Shown: positions 1 to 10,900, counted from the first letter of the stretch. The stretch: DNA of 64,000 nucleotides from Pseudoips prasinana (GCA_951640165.1 OX621245.1:24978330-25042329), one strand, 5' to 3'. Numbers and translations: made by a program. The notes: generated by a model not told the origin, from the sequence alone.

Positions 1-850
1 GGAATCCAAAAATTCTACCGGGTAGTGCGTGGCGTTATCTTCTTCCATAAATGTATTTATTGCGCTATATTCTCTACTATTACCGGACGCATGACTCAAT
101 ATTTTGAAATTAATTGCCGCAGCTTGGTCATTGTGGGGATTCAAAATAGCTCGCTGACATAGCCAAGAACCGGCTTGATTTCCCATGTTTGTGGTATCTC
201 CGTACACAGAAGAACTTAGCTCTTGCTGTGGTGTAACCTAAGAACAGAGATTACCAATCAAAATAACTTTTCCATCTTCTTGTACGGGGTATGTGCCATC
301 GCCTATTTTTAACAATAAAAACTCCTGTGCCTTTTCGCAGCCTCTGACTGATCGGGTACCCTCCTATACTTATAACTATCATTTGAATAGCCAATAAGGA
401 CCTGTTGTGACAATTTTCACGTACCCTGTCAGTAATTTGTCCATCAGTATTTAGTTGTACATGTCTCATAAAATCTTCAGCAAACTTGTCATGGTACTTT
501 TGCCATAACTGTTTAGCGTCCGATAACGCACAAAAGGTCAGTAAGATGGCAAACAAATGTCGCAAGCGATGTGGACTATCGCTCACGCATGCTTCCGCTA
601 GAGCGTCATCCCAATGCTTACCTCCAACTAATAAATGGCGTGCTCTGCAAGCGGCCTGGTATGTGGGATGTTCAATATCATCCACTTTACGGCGCTCAGC
701 AAAATACGTAGGTCCTCGCTCTACATGGATCAGACTGTGGGATGAACTCACACGTGAGCACGCCACGTGAACCTGCCCTCCTTCCTCAAGTCAATTCCAG
801 CTAACTTGAGGGTTTGCCTTTGCAATTTGTTGATGGTTATCGCGACACAC
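1..850 (-). pseudogene. Helitron Pif1-type helicase remnant, rearranged
   Basis: Read on the minus strand this stretch contains three pieces of the helicase half of a Helitron RepHel protein. From 850 to about 745 come TINKLQRQTLKLAGIDLR and, after a frameshift, VACSRVSS, which match the motif VI C-terminal end. From about 725 to 251 comes an open stretch with ERGPTYFAERR, YQAACRARHLL, LRHLFAILLTF and QLWQKYHDKF, which is the linker that normally precedes the helicase domain. From about 200 to 1 comes RAILNPHNDQAAAINFK and YPVEFLDS, the region near motifs III-IV, running off the window. Walker A and B segments are absent. The order is therefore C-terminus, then pre-helicase linker, then mid-domain. 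Not a functional gene; family assignment is strong, the rearrangement is directly visible. Confidence 0.8.
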
Positions 851-1018
851 ACTTTTATAGGGAATTACAGTATTTTAAACTGAAAAGGGAGATCATTTGG
901 CACTAACGGAATACGTGACACGAACACTGCTTCTCCATGGGCGGATCCAGGCATAATAGTAGACTCTATAACACGATGCAAAGTTTGGACTTGAAGTCTC
1001 ACAAACATTATAGGTATA

Positions 1019-1470
1019 CCCACACGCAACATACATCCCCTATTATGCGCCCTTAGGAGTGGAAATTCGTAAAATCCTGAAATACATATTTTTGATTTTT
1101 AACGGAAAGGCCAAATACCAATTATCATGCTTTTCACATAAAAAATTATACACTTTTTATACAAACTTACATCCCCTATTTTACGCCCTTGGGGTGGAAT
1201 TTCCAAAAATTCTCAAATATTTATTTTTATTTTTGGCTAAACTACTAAATATCAGTTTCAATGCCTTTAACTTCAAAATCTTTCATTATCTTTCATTCTC
1301 TGTTTTACCCCTTTAGGGTTAGTATTTCCAAAAAACCCCTTCCTTAGTGAATGCATACGTCATAAAAAGTACCTACCGGCAAAATTTCAAGTCTCTAACC
1401 CCAGCCGTTCAGGCTGTGCGTTGATATGTCAGTCAGTCAGTTTCCTCTTTTACATAGGTAGGTATATAGA
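1019..1470 (+). repeat. Dispersed repeat with about 137-bp internal subrepeats
   Basis: The motif ACATCCCCTATTNTGCGCCCT followed by GGAGTGGAAATT-like sequence and an AAAAT-rich stretch occurs near 1034 and again near 1171; a weaker third unit with TTTACCCCTTTAGGGTTAG is near 1302. The last part (CAGTCAGTCAG near 1430) ends in simple sequence. Short open frames here are low-complexity and I do not regard them as genes. Element class unknown. Confidence 0.5.
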
Positions 1471-1610
1471 TTTATGCTGAGAAAATTATGAGAGACCGAG
1501 TTAATTTTACTACATTCAAATACATTCAATCGGACAGGCTCAATAAAATTCGAATCGTCTGTACATTCGCGTTACAAACGAATCGACAGCACAAACTTTC
1601 GATCGATTGA

Positions 1611-2190
1611 CATTATAATTTAAAATTAAATTATAACAAATCCAACCATGTACATAATTCAATTTGCCCAAAGAATACAGAATATTTTAATAACCAATTT
1701 TGGACAACGACATACTTCTAGCCAACCAAGACCTTATTTCGAAACAATTCGGAACATTCTAAGCCCTACGTACCTCATGCAATTAGCAAACACGGGCAAA
1801 TCTTAACACCGCGGCTCAAAAGGAATGCACAACGACATCTATCGAAATAAATATCAACTATCAAGCACAACGACATGTATCGAAATAAAAATCAACTATC
1901 AATAATTTAAAATGAAATTATAACAAATGCAACCTTCTACATAATTCAATTTGCCCAAAGAAAACAGTTTTTTTTAATAACCAATTTTGGACAACGACAT
2001 ACTTCTAGGCAGCCAAGACCTTATTTCGAAACAATTCAGAACATTCAAAACCCTACGTAACTCATGCAATCAGCAAACACGGGCAAAATTAACACCGCGA
2101 GTCAAAAGAAATACACAACGACATCTATCGAAACAAAAATCAACTATCAAACTAGTTCATTCAGAAAAGAGATGTCATAATATGCACAAA
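1611..2190. repeat. Two-unit tandem repeat, about 287 bp per unit
   Basis: Unit 1 starts near 1611 and unit 2 near 1898. Both contain, in order, ATAATTCAATTTGCCCAAAG, TTTTGGACAACGACATACTT, CCAAGACCTTATTTCGAAAC and CAACGACATCTATCGAAA. Within unit 1 a shorter segment with CAACGACATNTATCGAAATAAA is itself repeated about 36 bp apart. The units differ by scattered substitutions and small indels, so the duplication is not recent. No coding potential seen. Confidence 0.75.
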
Positions 2191-2880
2191 GACATCTATC
2201 GGACAGTTTAGTTCAACTATAAACATTAGTTCATCTTGAAGTACCGAAATGTGTGTTATTTTTCTCCATGATTACTTTAAAATCTAATATCTTTTGATAG
2301 ACTGAACCGATTGCAATAAAACAAAAACTAAATGTTACCTCAAGTTACGCTCAATCGTTGTGTATAAAAGTTATCTACATTACTTTCGTATATTTTACGT
2401 GATACCCGAACATATAAACAGACAAACAGACAAACAGACAAAAATTCTAAAAATGCTGGAAATGGGTTCTATTGGTTGTCCTTTAATACCCTGGCTATTT
2501 TTTTTGGATTTTCTTTTCATGTACAAAAATGATTTTTCTACAGATTTATTATATGTATATAGATTATTATTATTATTTAACGGAACAACTTTTTACCTCA
2601 CTATAAACCAGATTGTAATTATGTGACTATCAATATAAGTGTGTGCATATAATACCTACTTCCGGTCTTCTATTTTCCTTAATAATTAAGTATGTGTTGG
2701 CCGATGGCATAGTGGGCATAGTCGTCTTTCTGACTTCCCTTGTGACTCAGTAGGAAAAAGCCTCGCTACTTCCTCGGTGTTTTGAGTTCATTCAACTATT
2801 TGAGAGCCTCATTTATAGTTTTTCAGAGTCTGATAGTGCTTTGGGTCCGCGAATTAAATAGACTAAAATAATGCTGCGCG
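2191..2880. other. No gene seen; AT-rich with a repeat tail
   Basis: The segment around 2400-2455 (repeated CAGACAAACAGACAAA then AATTCTAAAAATG) resembles the 3' portion of the family whose best copies are at 21090 and 60799. The rest is AT-rich without supported coding or RNA features. Confidence 0.4.
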
Positions 2881-2883
2881 AGT

Positions 2884-3252
2884 GGCACAGCGTTTAAGAC
2901 AAGCGCTGCGCTGCTTCGTGTCCCGGGTTCGAGTCCCGCGAAGGGCAACTTTGACTGCACGTGTGGCGCAGCGGCTCGGACAGTCGCCACGCCGCTTCGT
3001 GTCGCGGGTTCGAGTCCCGCGTCGGACAGCTATTTGTGTGACCCATAAATAGTTGTTCTGAGCCTGGATGTAACTTGTGTCCGTCTATTGTATGTTTGTA
3101 AAGTATCCCGGGATTAGAAAGCTAAGGCCTATCTTTAAAAAAAAAAGTTCTGAGTCTGGATGTAATTTGGGTCCGTTAATTATATGTTTGTAAAATACCC
3201 CACGGCCACGACACAGGGATGAATATCACTAGTGCGGGCGTTGTATTTAAAA
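2884..3252 (+). mobile_element. tRNA-derived SINE cluster (type S1)
   Basis: A tRNA-like head with B-box GGTTCGAGTCCCGCG lies at 2884-2946. A second near-complete copy starts at 2953 (GTGTGGCGCAGCGGCTCGG A-box-like, then GGGTTCGAGTCCCGCGTCGG). It is followed by the S1 body TATTTGTGTGACCCATAAAT and CTGGATGTAACTTGTGTCCG and an A-rich tail near 3140. A third copy contributes only a body (3147-3252) ending in GTGCGGGCGTTG plus A-rich tail. Heads and tails are thus stacked in the same direction. Confidence 0.75.
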
Positions 3253-3605
3253 AAATAAGCAATTGATATTTTTTACTTACCTAAATCAAAAGCATTTCCA
3301 CTGTTATATATAAGGCATATAATAAATACTGAATATTTTCTGACGTCCATTATGACCGGTTCAACTGCCACAAATACCGTTACTGACGGGTATTGTAACC
3401 CTGCTATTAATAATATAATTATCCTTATTATATAAATAGCAATTACATGTGACTAAAATAAAATACTGATATTTCCTTGTCATATATTATATGAATTTAA
3501 ATTCAATGATATAATATGTATCATAAAAGATATAATATGTATGACATATAAGATATAAAAGTGATTTTGGGATTTTTCCGTAAAAAGAAATTTCGCATCT
3601 GGAAG

Positions 3606-3838
3606 TTGGCGGTATTATACCCCCGTGCCTCGGAGAGCACGTAAAGCCGTCGGTCCTGTACCTGACCTCTTTCCGGTCGTGTTGCTAGTCGTCCCATCGG
3701 ATCATGACAGTAATGGAATAGAAAGTGCCACTGTGTTTGCGCACACAGTAGTGCACTATAATAATTATGTCCTGCGCAATTGGCTAGACTCCATTGAGAC
3801 TGGCCGCCGTGGCCGAAATTCGGTCCGGACGACCTCAT
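3606..3838 (+). repeat. Dispersed repeat family C copy
   Basis: Defined by GGCGGTATTATACCCCCGTG, CCTCGGAGAGCACGTAAAG, TCGGATCATGACAGTAATGG, TGTGTTTGCGCACAC and GTGGCCGAAATTC. Related copies lie at 12148, 17131, 59203 (plus) and 29490 (minus). It is directly followed by (ATC)n simple sequence and a tRNA-derived SINE. Frames open on both strands here are shadows of the repeat, not genes. Confidence 0.65.
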
Positions 3839-3867
3839 CATCAACATCATCACATCGTCGTACTACA

Positions 3868-3960
3868 CTGGCCTAACGGTATAGTGGTGAACCGTATGTA
3901 ATGCGGTCCTGGGTTCAAATCCCGGGCCGGACAAAAAAGTGTGATGTGATTTTTTGGCAG
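3868..3960 (+). mobile_element. tRNA-derived SINE head (type S3)
   Basis: TGGCCTAACGGTATAGTGG is A-box-like and GGGTTCAAATCCCGGGCC is a canonical B box with a 5-bp T-stem; an acceptor-like GGCC closes with GGCC. The following GTGTGATGTGATTTTTTGG is shared with other lepidopteran-type SINE tails. A minus-strand relative sits at 29735-29815 next to a family C copy, as here. Confidence 0.65.
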
Positions 3961-4121
3961 CCCGGAATTTGGAAGATGGTAGGTACCTATTATACGTCCA
4001 AAGCCTGGTATTATCCTGCGCCGGAGTCTGATCTCCCACTGCCCATACAGACAGCAGCCGTCCATTCGCCCATTCCGACATTCTATTCTATTCTATATGA
4101 TTATTATTTTTTTCCTTTTTA

Positions 4122-4262
4122 AAGAGACAACGCCTGCATTAGGGAAATGAATCCCTGTGACGCGGGATACTTTACAAACATATAATAGACGGACACAAAT
4201 GATATCCAGACACAGAACAACTATTTATGGGTTTTAGCCGTTGCGCCACACGTGCATTCAAT
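4122..4262 (-). mobile_element. SINE S1, minus strand, head degenerate
   Basis: Reverse complement shows TGCACGTGTGGCGCAACGG, then a deletion of most of the tRNA head, then ACCCATAAATAGTTGTTCTG, TGTCCGTCTATTATATG and the CGTCACAGGGATTCATTTCC tail block. The internal loss of the B box would make this copy transcriptionally dead. Confidence 0.7.
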
Positions 4263-4596
4263 TGAGCACATTTAAGTATAAAGTAGATTATGAAAGTGAA
4301 GAAATAGTGTGCACCCGTGCTTCGACTTCGAATTCGAATGCGACAATTCGAAATTTGGAGCCCTATTTATTATATAGAATGTCAATATAAATCAAACTTA
4401 TTAGTATGGCAGTAAGAACTTACACAGATTTTTTTTGTCGCCGCCTTAGTTTGAGGAATAATTAAATACGTAGGTATATGTTTCTATTAATGTCTCGCGG
4501 TACTTAAATGAAACAGTGTTGAAAAATTATGTAGCTATCGAGGGGGCAAACTATTCCTATATTCTATTCCACTCTAATGATCCGATGCGAGCGACA

Positions 4597-4809
4597 CAGT
4601 CGGTAGACGTCAGTGCCTCTAGCACGAGTTTCTGCAGTTTACTTACTAGATCACACACGTACAGTTTCGTCCCATACATTGAGCACCAGAGTTTTAGTTC
4701 TTAATAGTTTCCGCGAGAGGCGCTGGTGCTCAATGTATGGGAGGAAATTGTACGTGTGATCGAGTAAGTAAACTGCAGGAACTCGTGCTAGAGGCACAGG
4801 TACCGACTG
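4597..4809. repeat. Long inverted repeat, arms about 90 bp
   Basis: Left arm 4597-4689 contains GTGCCTCTAGCACGAGTTTC, CTGCAGTTTACTTACT and CATACATTGAGCACCAG. Right arm 4723-4809 is its reverse complement with scattered differences (CTGGTGCTCAATGTATGGGA, AGTAAGTAAACTGCAGGAAC, CTCGTGCTAGAGGCAC). The spacer is 33 bp. I found no convincing target duplication or transposase, so it is either a fold-back element or an inverted local duplication. Confidence 0.8.
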
Positions 4810-5017
4810 CTTTACTAGCTCTCCGAAGCATAGAGGCTTAATTAGCGCTTACTTCCAGACTTTTGATTCTACCCGAGAATTAGACCAACGAGGCAGCCAA
4901 ACATACACACGCCATATCATATATCATAAACACCATATCATAAATATCTAATTTACATCAATAAAGATAGTGGGAAAGTTGTTATAGTAAGACGCTTTCA
5001 TTAAAACATGTGAGGCA

Positions 5018-5190
5018 CTCATAGCCAGGTGGTCTCACCGATCCGTAAATGATTGGCAAGGTTAAGCAACTAGGCTCGCGGTCAGTCCATAGATGGGTTA
5101 CCGCAAAAGTGGGTGGGTCTCGGGTAGAGCAGTTAGGCAACAGTCGTTAAGCCATGTGAGAGGCCTAATGGGCGGCTTGAACAACTCTAC
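5018..5190 (-). repeat. Dispersed repeat family B copy
   Basis: On the minus strand it carries the family hallmarks: GGGCGGCTTGAACAACTC read in reverse, the AGCAACTAGGCTCGCGGTCA block and the CATAGATGGGTTACC block. Other copies: 9682, 11455, 16047, 23854 (plus), 8331, 25965 (minus). Class not identified. Confidence 0.6.
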
Positions 5191-6284
5191 AACAAGTACT
5201 TATAAGAAAAATTATATACGGAATATTCTACACAAGGGTATAAAATTCCAACACAGGGGTAATCTAGCCTAATTGGGGCGCTGTCTTTAAGTAATAAAAA
5301 TAGTTGAGGGAAGGAGAAGTCAAGGATATCTTACTACACACGTATCAAGGAGTCAACCACTTCGAAAGATAGGGACGAATGGACAAAACTCTACAGATTA
5401 GAGCATAACTCTTAAGCTGCATAACAAGACAACGAAGGTTTACATCGCATTAAGTAACCTTACACGTATGATTCCAAATTACCCAGCGGTAATATGATAA
5501 TGAATATCCAATAAAAAAAACCATACCTACGTTTATTCCTTTCGATACTCACCTTCAACCACCTGCATACTTTACCTAAACAAATATTTTTTACCAAAAA
5601 TACCTTAACTTATATAAAAGGCGTAGAATTAACACTCCTACCATCCCACGTACATTATACCAAAGTAATTTTGTTTGTAGTGGGAAATCTCTCTTTCTTT
5701 AATGTTCAATGATAGTCTAAACTTTTTCATGACATTTTGAATTGTAAAATGTCACGTTCGGAAATCCGTCGAAGTTTTAACCTCTGCACACTTATTTAAT
5801 CGGATATGGATATGGATGGATTTTGGGTATGGATAGAAATCAAAACATAGTAAAATTTTTTGAAATTAACACTTTCCATTTACAGTCTAGTGTCGGTGTC
5901 GTGTCGTATAAAGGGCGAATGAGGTTGTGACTGTTACGCCATCTATTTTACTAAATTAAGATTAACGCGCAACTAACTCGAGGTTGTATCATGAAGGGTT
6001 CAAAGAAAAGTACCAGGCATGTTTCAATTCTAATTTTAACTTCGTACAATAGATGGCGTTCATATAAATGTTAAATATTAGTAGGTGTTGCGATCGCATC
6101 ATGCAAAACAAACCTTATATTATGTAGATGGCATGTTTAGGTTGACGTTTTGGCGATGTTTCTACGGTCGTAAATTTAATTAGGGCTAAAAGTAATTTAT
6201 TTTAAAGTACCCGCCATATTTTGTGGGTCAGTCGATCTCGCACCGGCTAATGCTAGCTTGCTGTGAATTTCGATTACAAAACTC
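5191..6284. other. No gene or named repeat recognised
   Basis: About 1.1 kb of AT-rich sequence. All frames are frequently interrupted and I see no splice-flanked Gly-X-Y or COLFI-type exon, tRNA or clear repeat boundary. Confidence 0.4.
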
Positions 6285-6287
6285 TTA

Positions 6288-6745
6288 AGGTCCAACCACA
6301 CCAAACGGCCCGCATCGGCCAGTATCGCACCGCACGGGCGCGGTCGGATGCCGCCGCATCCGACCGGATGCGGTCGGATACGGTCGAATGCGACGGCATC
6401 CGACCACGTCCGGCCGGACGTCGCGTCGTCGCAAAGTTTTAAGCCTTGAGTGCAGACGGGTCGTATTTTAGAATTTAGAATGTGATCACGCGTCCCCAGC
6501 GCACCCGGCGGAATCCGAAGCAGGCGGACGGCTCCGAGCGCATTCGGCGGTATTCGAACGTATGCGCCGGTATCCGAACGCATGCGGACGGAGCCGATCG
6601 CGTGTCGCGGAATGTCACCGGCTGTGTTTACCCTTGACTTGGTAATATAAACTTTAAACACTGTATACAAGATTTAATTTCGTTTAAAGATTGTAAAATT
6701 CGTTTCGATGCGGGCCGATGCGGGCCGTTTGGTGTGGTTGGACCT
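6288..6745. mobile_element. GC-rich MITE, PIF/Harbinger-like
   Basis: A 458-bp GC-rich island in AT-rich DNA. Terminal inverted repeats start AGGTCCAACCACACCAAACG and extend through GGCCCGCATCGG; the right end reads CCGTTTGGTGTGGTTGGACCT. The element is flanked by TTA at 6285-6287 and TTA at 6746-6748, as expected for PIF/Harbinger 3-bp TWA duplications. The interior is filled with CGGATGCGG and GCATCCGAC-like subrepeats in both orientations. A 157-residue open frame on the minus strand is a by-product of the GC-rich repeats; no transposase motif is present. Superfamily assignment is an inference from the 3-bp duplication. Confidence 0.7.
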
Positions 6746-7084
6746 TTATTCTATTGCTATGCTCGTCTCCAAGCAGGGAGAGGTCTAGGTGATTAGTCCT
6801 GAGTTATTGTGCTTACTCCACTATTATTACGATTATTATTTTATTTTTATCATTATTTATCACTAAATCATCGTAACAGAAAGTAATCTATTAGGATAAA
6901 TGTCACTTTTGATGGTTATTTAGAGTAACATTTGCCGTGCAAGTTACACTTAATTATGACCCTTTAGCATATGAAAATTGACTATAATTGGTTCACCTCT
7001 GCTTTTAGGGCTCCCATGTGATTAAAAATATTAAATACTGAACACTATTTTTTTATACATTTTGTATTATTACAGAATACCTAC

Positions 7085-7277
7085 ATTTACTACCCGCACT
7101 AGGGAAATGAATCCCAGTGTCGCGGGGTACTTTACAACTATATAATTGACGGACACAAAGAACATTCAAACTCAGAAAAACTATTTATGGGTCACACAAA
7201 TAGTTGTATTGCGCGGGAATCGAACCCAGGACACGAAGTGGCGAGGCGACTGTCTAAACCGCTGTGCTACATGTGTA
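7085..7277 (-). mobile_element. SINE S1, minus strand
   Basis: In reverse complement: CACATGTAGCACAGCGGTTT (A-box-like), GGGTTCGATTCCCGCGC (B box), ACCCATAAATAGTTTTTCTG, TTTGTGTCCGTCAATTATAT and CGACACTGGGATTCATTTCC. Head, body and tail are all present, so this is one of the most complete S1 copies in the window. Confidence 0.75.
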
Positions 7278-7382
7278 GTCATAAATATTATTATTTAATT
7301 GATATCGTATCTCGTATATAATAGGGCTAATTATATGCAACGTTATAATTGGTATGGTCAAAAGTAGAGGTCGTTTAAATAT

Positions 7383-7697
7383 ATCTCTGTGCCCTGCCTT
7401 CAGAGAGGTAGGGCACAGCGTTCATTCGCTCAAAGAGCAGCCCGACTGGGGAAGCACCTCGACCTTACAGAAGACATTCCTTGATAATAACATTAATGTT
7501 GTGTTTCCGAGTGTGAGTAAGGTCACCAGAGCTGATCGGGGTGGGGGGAAGGGTGGGCAACATTTGTTTGCTGACTCTTAAAGGCCGGCAACGCAACCGT
7601 GACTCATCTGGTGTTGCGAGTGTACATGGGCGGCGGTGATCGCTTACCACCAGGTGACCTGATTGCCCGTTTGTCGCACTATGAAATAAAAAAATAT
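7383..7697 (+). repeat. Dispersed repeat family D copy with A-rich tail
   Basis: Begins near AGAGAGGTAGGGCACAGCG, continues CGCTCAAAGAGCAGCCCGAC, GTGAGTAAGGTCACCAGAGC, AGGCCGGCAACGCAACC and GGCGGCGGTGATCGCTTACC, and ends with a short AAATAAAAAAATA tail at 7697. Other copies: 8556 (plus) and 38425 (minus). The oriented A-rich tail suggests a retroposon (SINE or LINE 3' end). It ends about 70 bp from the collagen stop codon, tail-to-tail with that gene. Confidence 0.65.
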
Positions 7698-7720
7698 AAG
7701 CTTTAATTACTTCAAAATTA

Positions 7721-7726
7721 TTTATT
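7721..7726 (-). promoter_or_regulatory. Poly(A) signal of the collagen gene
   Basis: AATAAA on the minus strand, 42 nt after the TAA at 7768-7770, in an AT-rich 3' UTR. It is the first canonical hexamer after the stop. The expected cleavage site would fall at the edge of the family D repeat tail. Confidence 0.55.
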
Positions 7727-7767
7727 TAATATGACACCTAGAAATACATATAAATATCATAGTAAAA

Positions 7768-7920
7768 TTAATTCCATTTGAAACACAGTTCTTCGCTTTC
7801 CACGGATATTATTTGAGTTTTATCACGAATATCGTTCATTCTTATATCCGTGATAGGAAGTCTTATCACCTTATTGCTCCGTATCTCTATAAGCGTATCA
7901 TCTTTTTTACCTCCAGCTCT
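7768..7920 (-). CDS. Collagen exon 15: COLFI C-terminus and stop
   Basis: Acceptor TTTCAG precedes position 7920. The 153 nt encode residues 325-374, with KVIRLPITDI matching the conserved RLPI-D block of fibrillar C-propeptides and SEELCFKWN standing where the family ends in GPVCF-L. The last cysteine (370) is retained. Stop is TAA at 7768-7770. The usual HTGEWGKTV-like segment after DGC is replaced by RAGGKKDDT. Confidence 0.85.
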   Translation of the reverse strand, partial: RAGGKKDDTLIEIRSNKVIRLPITDIRMNDIRDKTQIISVESEELCFKWN

Positions 7921-10900
7921 CTGAAACCAAAACATTCAAAAGTTATAGTCACATCACCATGTAAACTAAAAAAAATAGAATGTACAGACGCCAGCACATC
8001 CAGCTACCCCAATCTGTCAAATTTCTTTTACAGATTTTCAACTTTATCACATAAGCAAAAGTTCACTTTAAATTGGGGAAATTTGACAGATTGGGGTAGC
8101 TTGATGTGCTGGCATCGGTACCTACATAGAGATTCTTATTTCAAAAGATATCATAACTCAATCTGGAGTAGGCGCTCTGCGTTAAGCTACGAACGATACA
8201 TACTGGGAGATAAAATTTAGAACTTACACCCTTCCGGAGGGATTTGAATTTTATTAAAGCGTTTATCTAATCATACATTGATTAGATAAACGCTTTAATA
8301 AAATTCAAATTTAATAGAGATTCTTCTTATGAGCTGCGTTCATAGCCAAGTGCTCTTACCGCTAGGAAAGTGATCAGCGATGTTAAGCGTTCGCAGTCAG
8401 TTTGTAGATGGATGGATGAACCATCTCGGTGGTTTAGTTCGTGAACATCTCCGTGCTTCGCAGGGCACGTTAAGCAGACAGTCCCGGTAGATGGCATAAT
8501 CAAAACACACCCCTATCCATGACATAAGCCTACTTGAGAAATTATATCACATTTAAGAGAGGTAGGGCACAGCGTTGATACGCTCAAAGAGTAGCCTGAC
8601 TGCGAAAGTACCTCCACCTTACAGAAGACATTCCTTAATAATAACATTCATAACTTAATTGTTGTGTATCTGCGTGTGAGTCAGGTCGCCAGAGCTCATC
8701 GGAGTGGGGTGAATGGACAGCAACACTGATAATGATCTTTTAAAGGTCGGCAACGCACCCGCGATTGCTCTGGTATTGCGAGTGGGCATAGGCGGCGGTG
8801 ATCACTTACCATCAGACGGCTCACTTGCTTGTTTTTTGGTAGTGGAGTAGGAGGGGTCTTATATAAAAACCAAAAAAAAAAATACAAGTGGCAATATGAG
8901 TGGCTTTCCTTGATTATACGTAATTTAAATTGTTTTCACTAAACAAATATATTACAACGTCAATTTAAGAACTTACCGAACATCCATCTGTAGTCTCCGG
9001 TACCGTGTAGTTGAATGGAGACAGAGATGTAGGAGTGGGACCAATAACCTTTTCATTCCAACTTAACAACCGTATAGATCGAGGCAAGTCACTTTTATGA
9101 AACGGCATCGAGTTTTCACAGTTATACCGAATAGTTTGTCTCGCCGAGTTCGATGATTTTTGTAGCCATTCTATTTGAAAGGGTTTTAACTGAAAATAAA
9201 ATTAAAATACAAATAAAAATTTCGAGTGGCGACCACGAACTGGAAGACGCAGCTTGGTCACGCCCTCTAAAAGGTGGACTGACAATCTTGGGTCGCGGAA
9301 AACCGCTGGATGCACACACATAAGACTGAGGGCTACCAGCTAAGTCGCCGAACATCGGGATAGTGATCGGCGTTCAAATAAATAAAGGTTAAAAATTACT
9401 TAATCAATCGTTAAATCGGCTTCCATGCGCACATGTGACAACATAAATGGTCCGGAATCGATTTTCAACGTCGTATTTTAAAGTACTTTTGATAAATATT
9501 TAGAACTACTGTTCTCTATCGAATATTACATCATATATCTTGGTGGTACCATGGTTGGAGGTTCAATTGGCGATACTCCCACAAGACAAATATTTTTCTT
9601 GGCATGGGTGTTTTTTGTGTATTTTTTATTTATACTTACAATAAAAAGTACACAAGTATTTCTATGCGTTGTCTAGTAATTACTTATCGTATGGGCTGTG
9701 GTTACCCTCGTGTCAGGTTTATTCAAGCTGCCCAGTAGACTTCTATCATGGCTTAACAATTGTTACCTAATGGCTACAACCGGGGCCGACAGCTTAACGT
9801 GCCTTCCGAAGTACGGAGACGCTCAGAAATTAAACCACTTTGGTGGTCACCCATCGAAGAACTGACCGCGAGCCTAGTTGCTTAACTTCACGGACTGGTG
9901 AGAGCATCTAGCTATTATCTCCATTAACAATATCCATAGTAAAAGCTTTGCTTAGTTTAGGATAGATGGCGCTGTGTCATATATTCCAGATATTTATTTA
10001 TGTCTATACTTACCCCATAAATATCTCTCAGATCTACTCCAACTTCACTCAACCAGAATGGGTTCTTTTTGTCTATTTTAAGAGATCTTGCCTTGTTTGT
10101 TAAGATACAAGTTTCAAAAGTTGTCATATTGCAATATACTTCAAATGTGGTATCCCCATATCCTATTTCATATATACCTGTAAAAAAGCTAGTTATATTG
10201 GTGGACATTTTAATTTTTAATTAGATTAATGGTTAAATAAATGACAGAAATTAAAACTCATTTAATGACATTCTTCTTTTTTTAGTTTTGAAAACTATTA
10301 TTTAGCTAAAAAAGGGTTTTATACAAACATATAAGTAATCAAAACTTACATAATAAATATATATAATAAATACCTACAAATAAAAAAATACCCTGTTGAA
10401 TAGTTAGGCTAATAGGTATGTTATTTTCAGTATGAGCCAGCTCTATGGACACCATACGATTTGATAAGACGCCTGAACAGCTCCCTAAAGAAAACCCGTG
10501 CGTTGCCGGCCCCAGGGACCCATTGTTTCCACCCCGAAAAGAATAAAAATATATCCTTCACCGATGGATATTAACGGTTTAGATTTTTGGCCGTCTCGCT
10601 CTCGAAGTATTAGTGCGCATTGGAAATGTAAGAAAACCATAAAATAGATATATCCATATACAAATCTATATACGACAACTGACAGCTATAACTGCACTCA
10701 TCTTAAACGATCAGACCGATTTTTATTATTGTTTTGGGTGATCGAGTGTTGATAGTTAAGATTTATTGTTATTATTGAATTGGATCCTTTAGGGGGAAAG
10801 TTATTATTTTCATATAGTTTCATATATTTTACTTTTATATAATTACCTGCTGCGGTGTTTTCTCAGCGCTACGACCATGAACTTCTTTAAACGAGGTACA

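Noticed and set aside
2953..3030. Candidate tRNA gene with perfect T-arm
   Set aside because: Same head recurs at 37927 and 58133 with the S1 body attached, so it is a SINE promoter.
3868..3935. Candidate functional tRNA gene
   Set aside because: It has A and B boxes but continues into a SINE-type body and the fold of the anticodon arm is poor; called a SINE head.
6197..6670. 157-residue minus-strand open frame over the GC-rich island
   Set aside because: It coincides with the TIR-bounded MITE and its repeated CGGATGC units; the peptide is a repetitive by-product with no domain.
10014..10177. Fibrinogen-related domain (GIYEIG...VYCNM resembles FBG starts)
   Set aside because: Following exons carry the IRYNCENS, NYTV-DGC and RLPI-D blocks that are specific to COLFI, and the upstream exons are Gly-X-Y.
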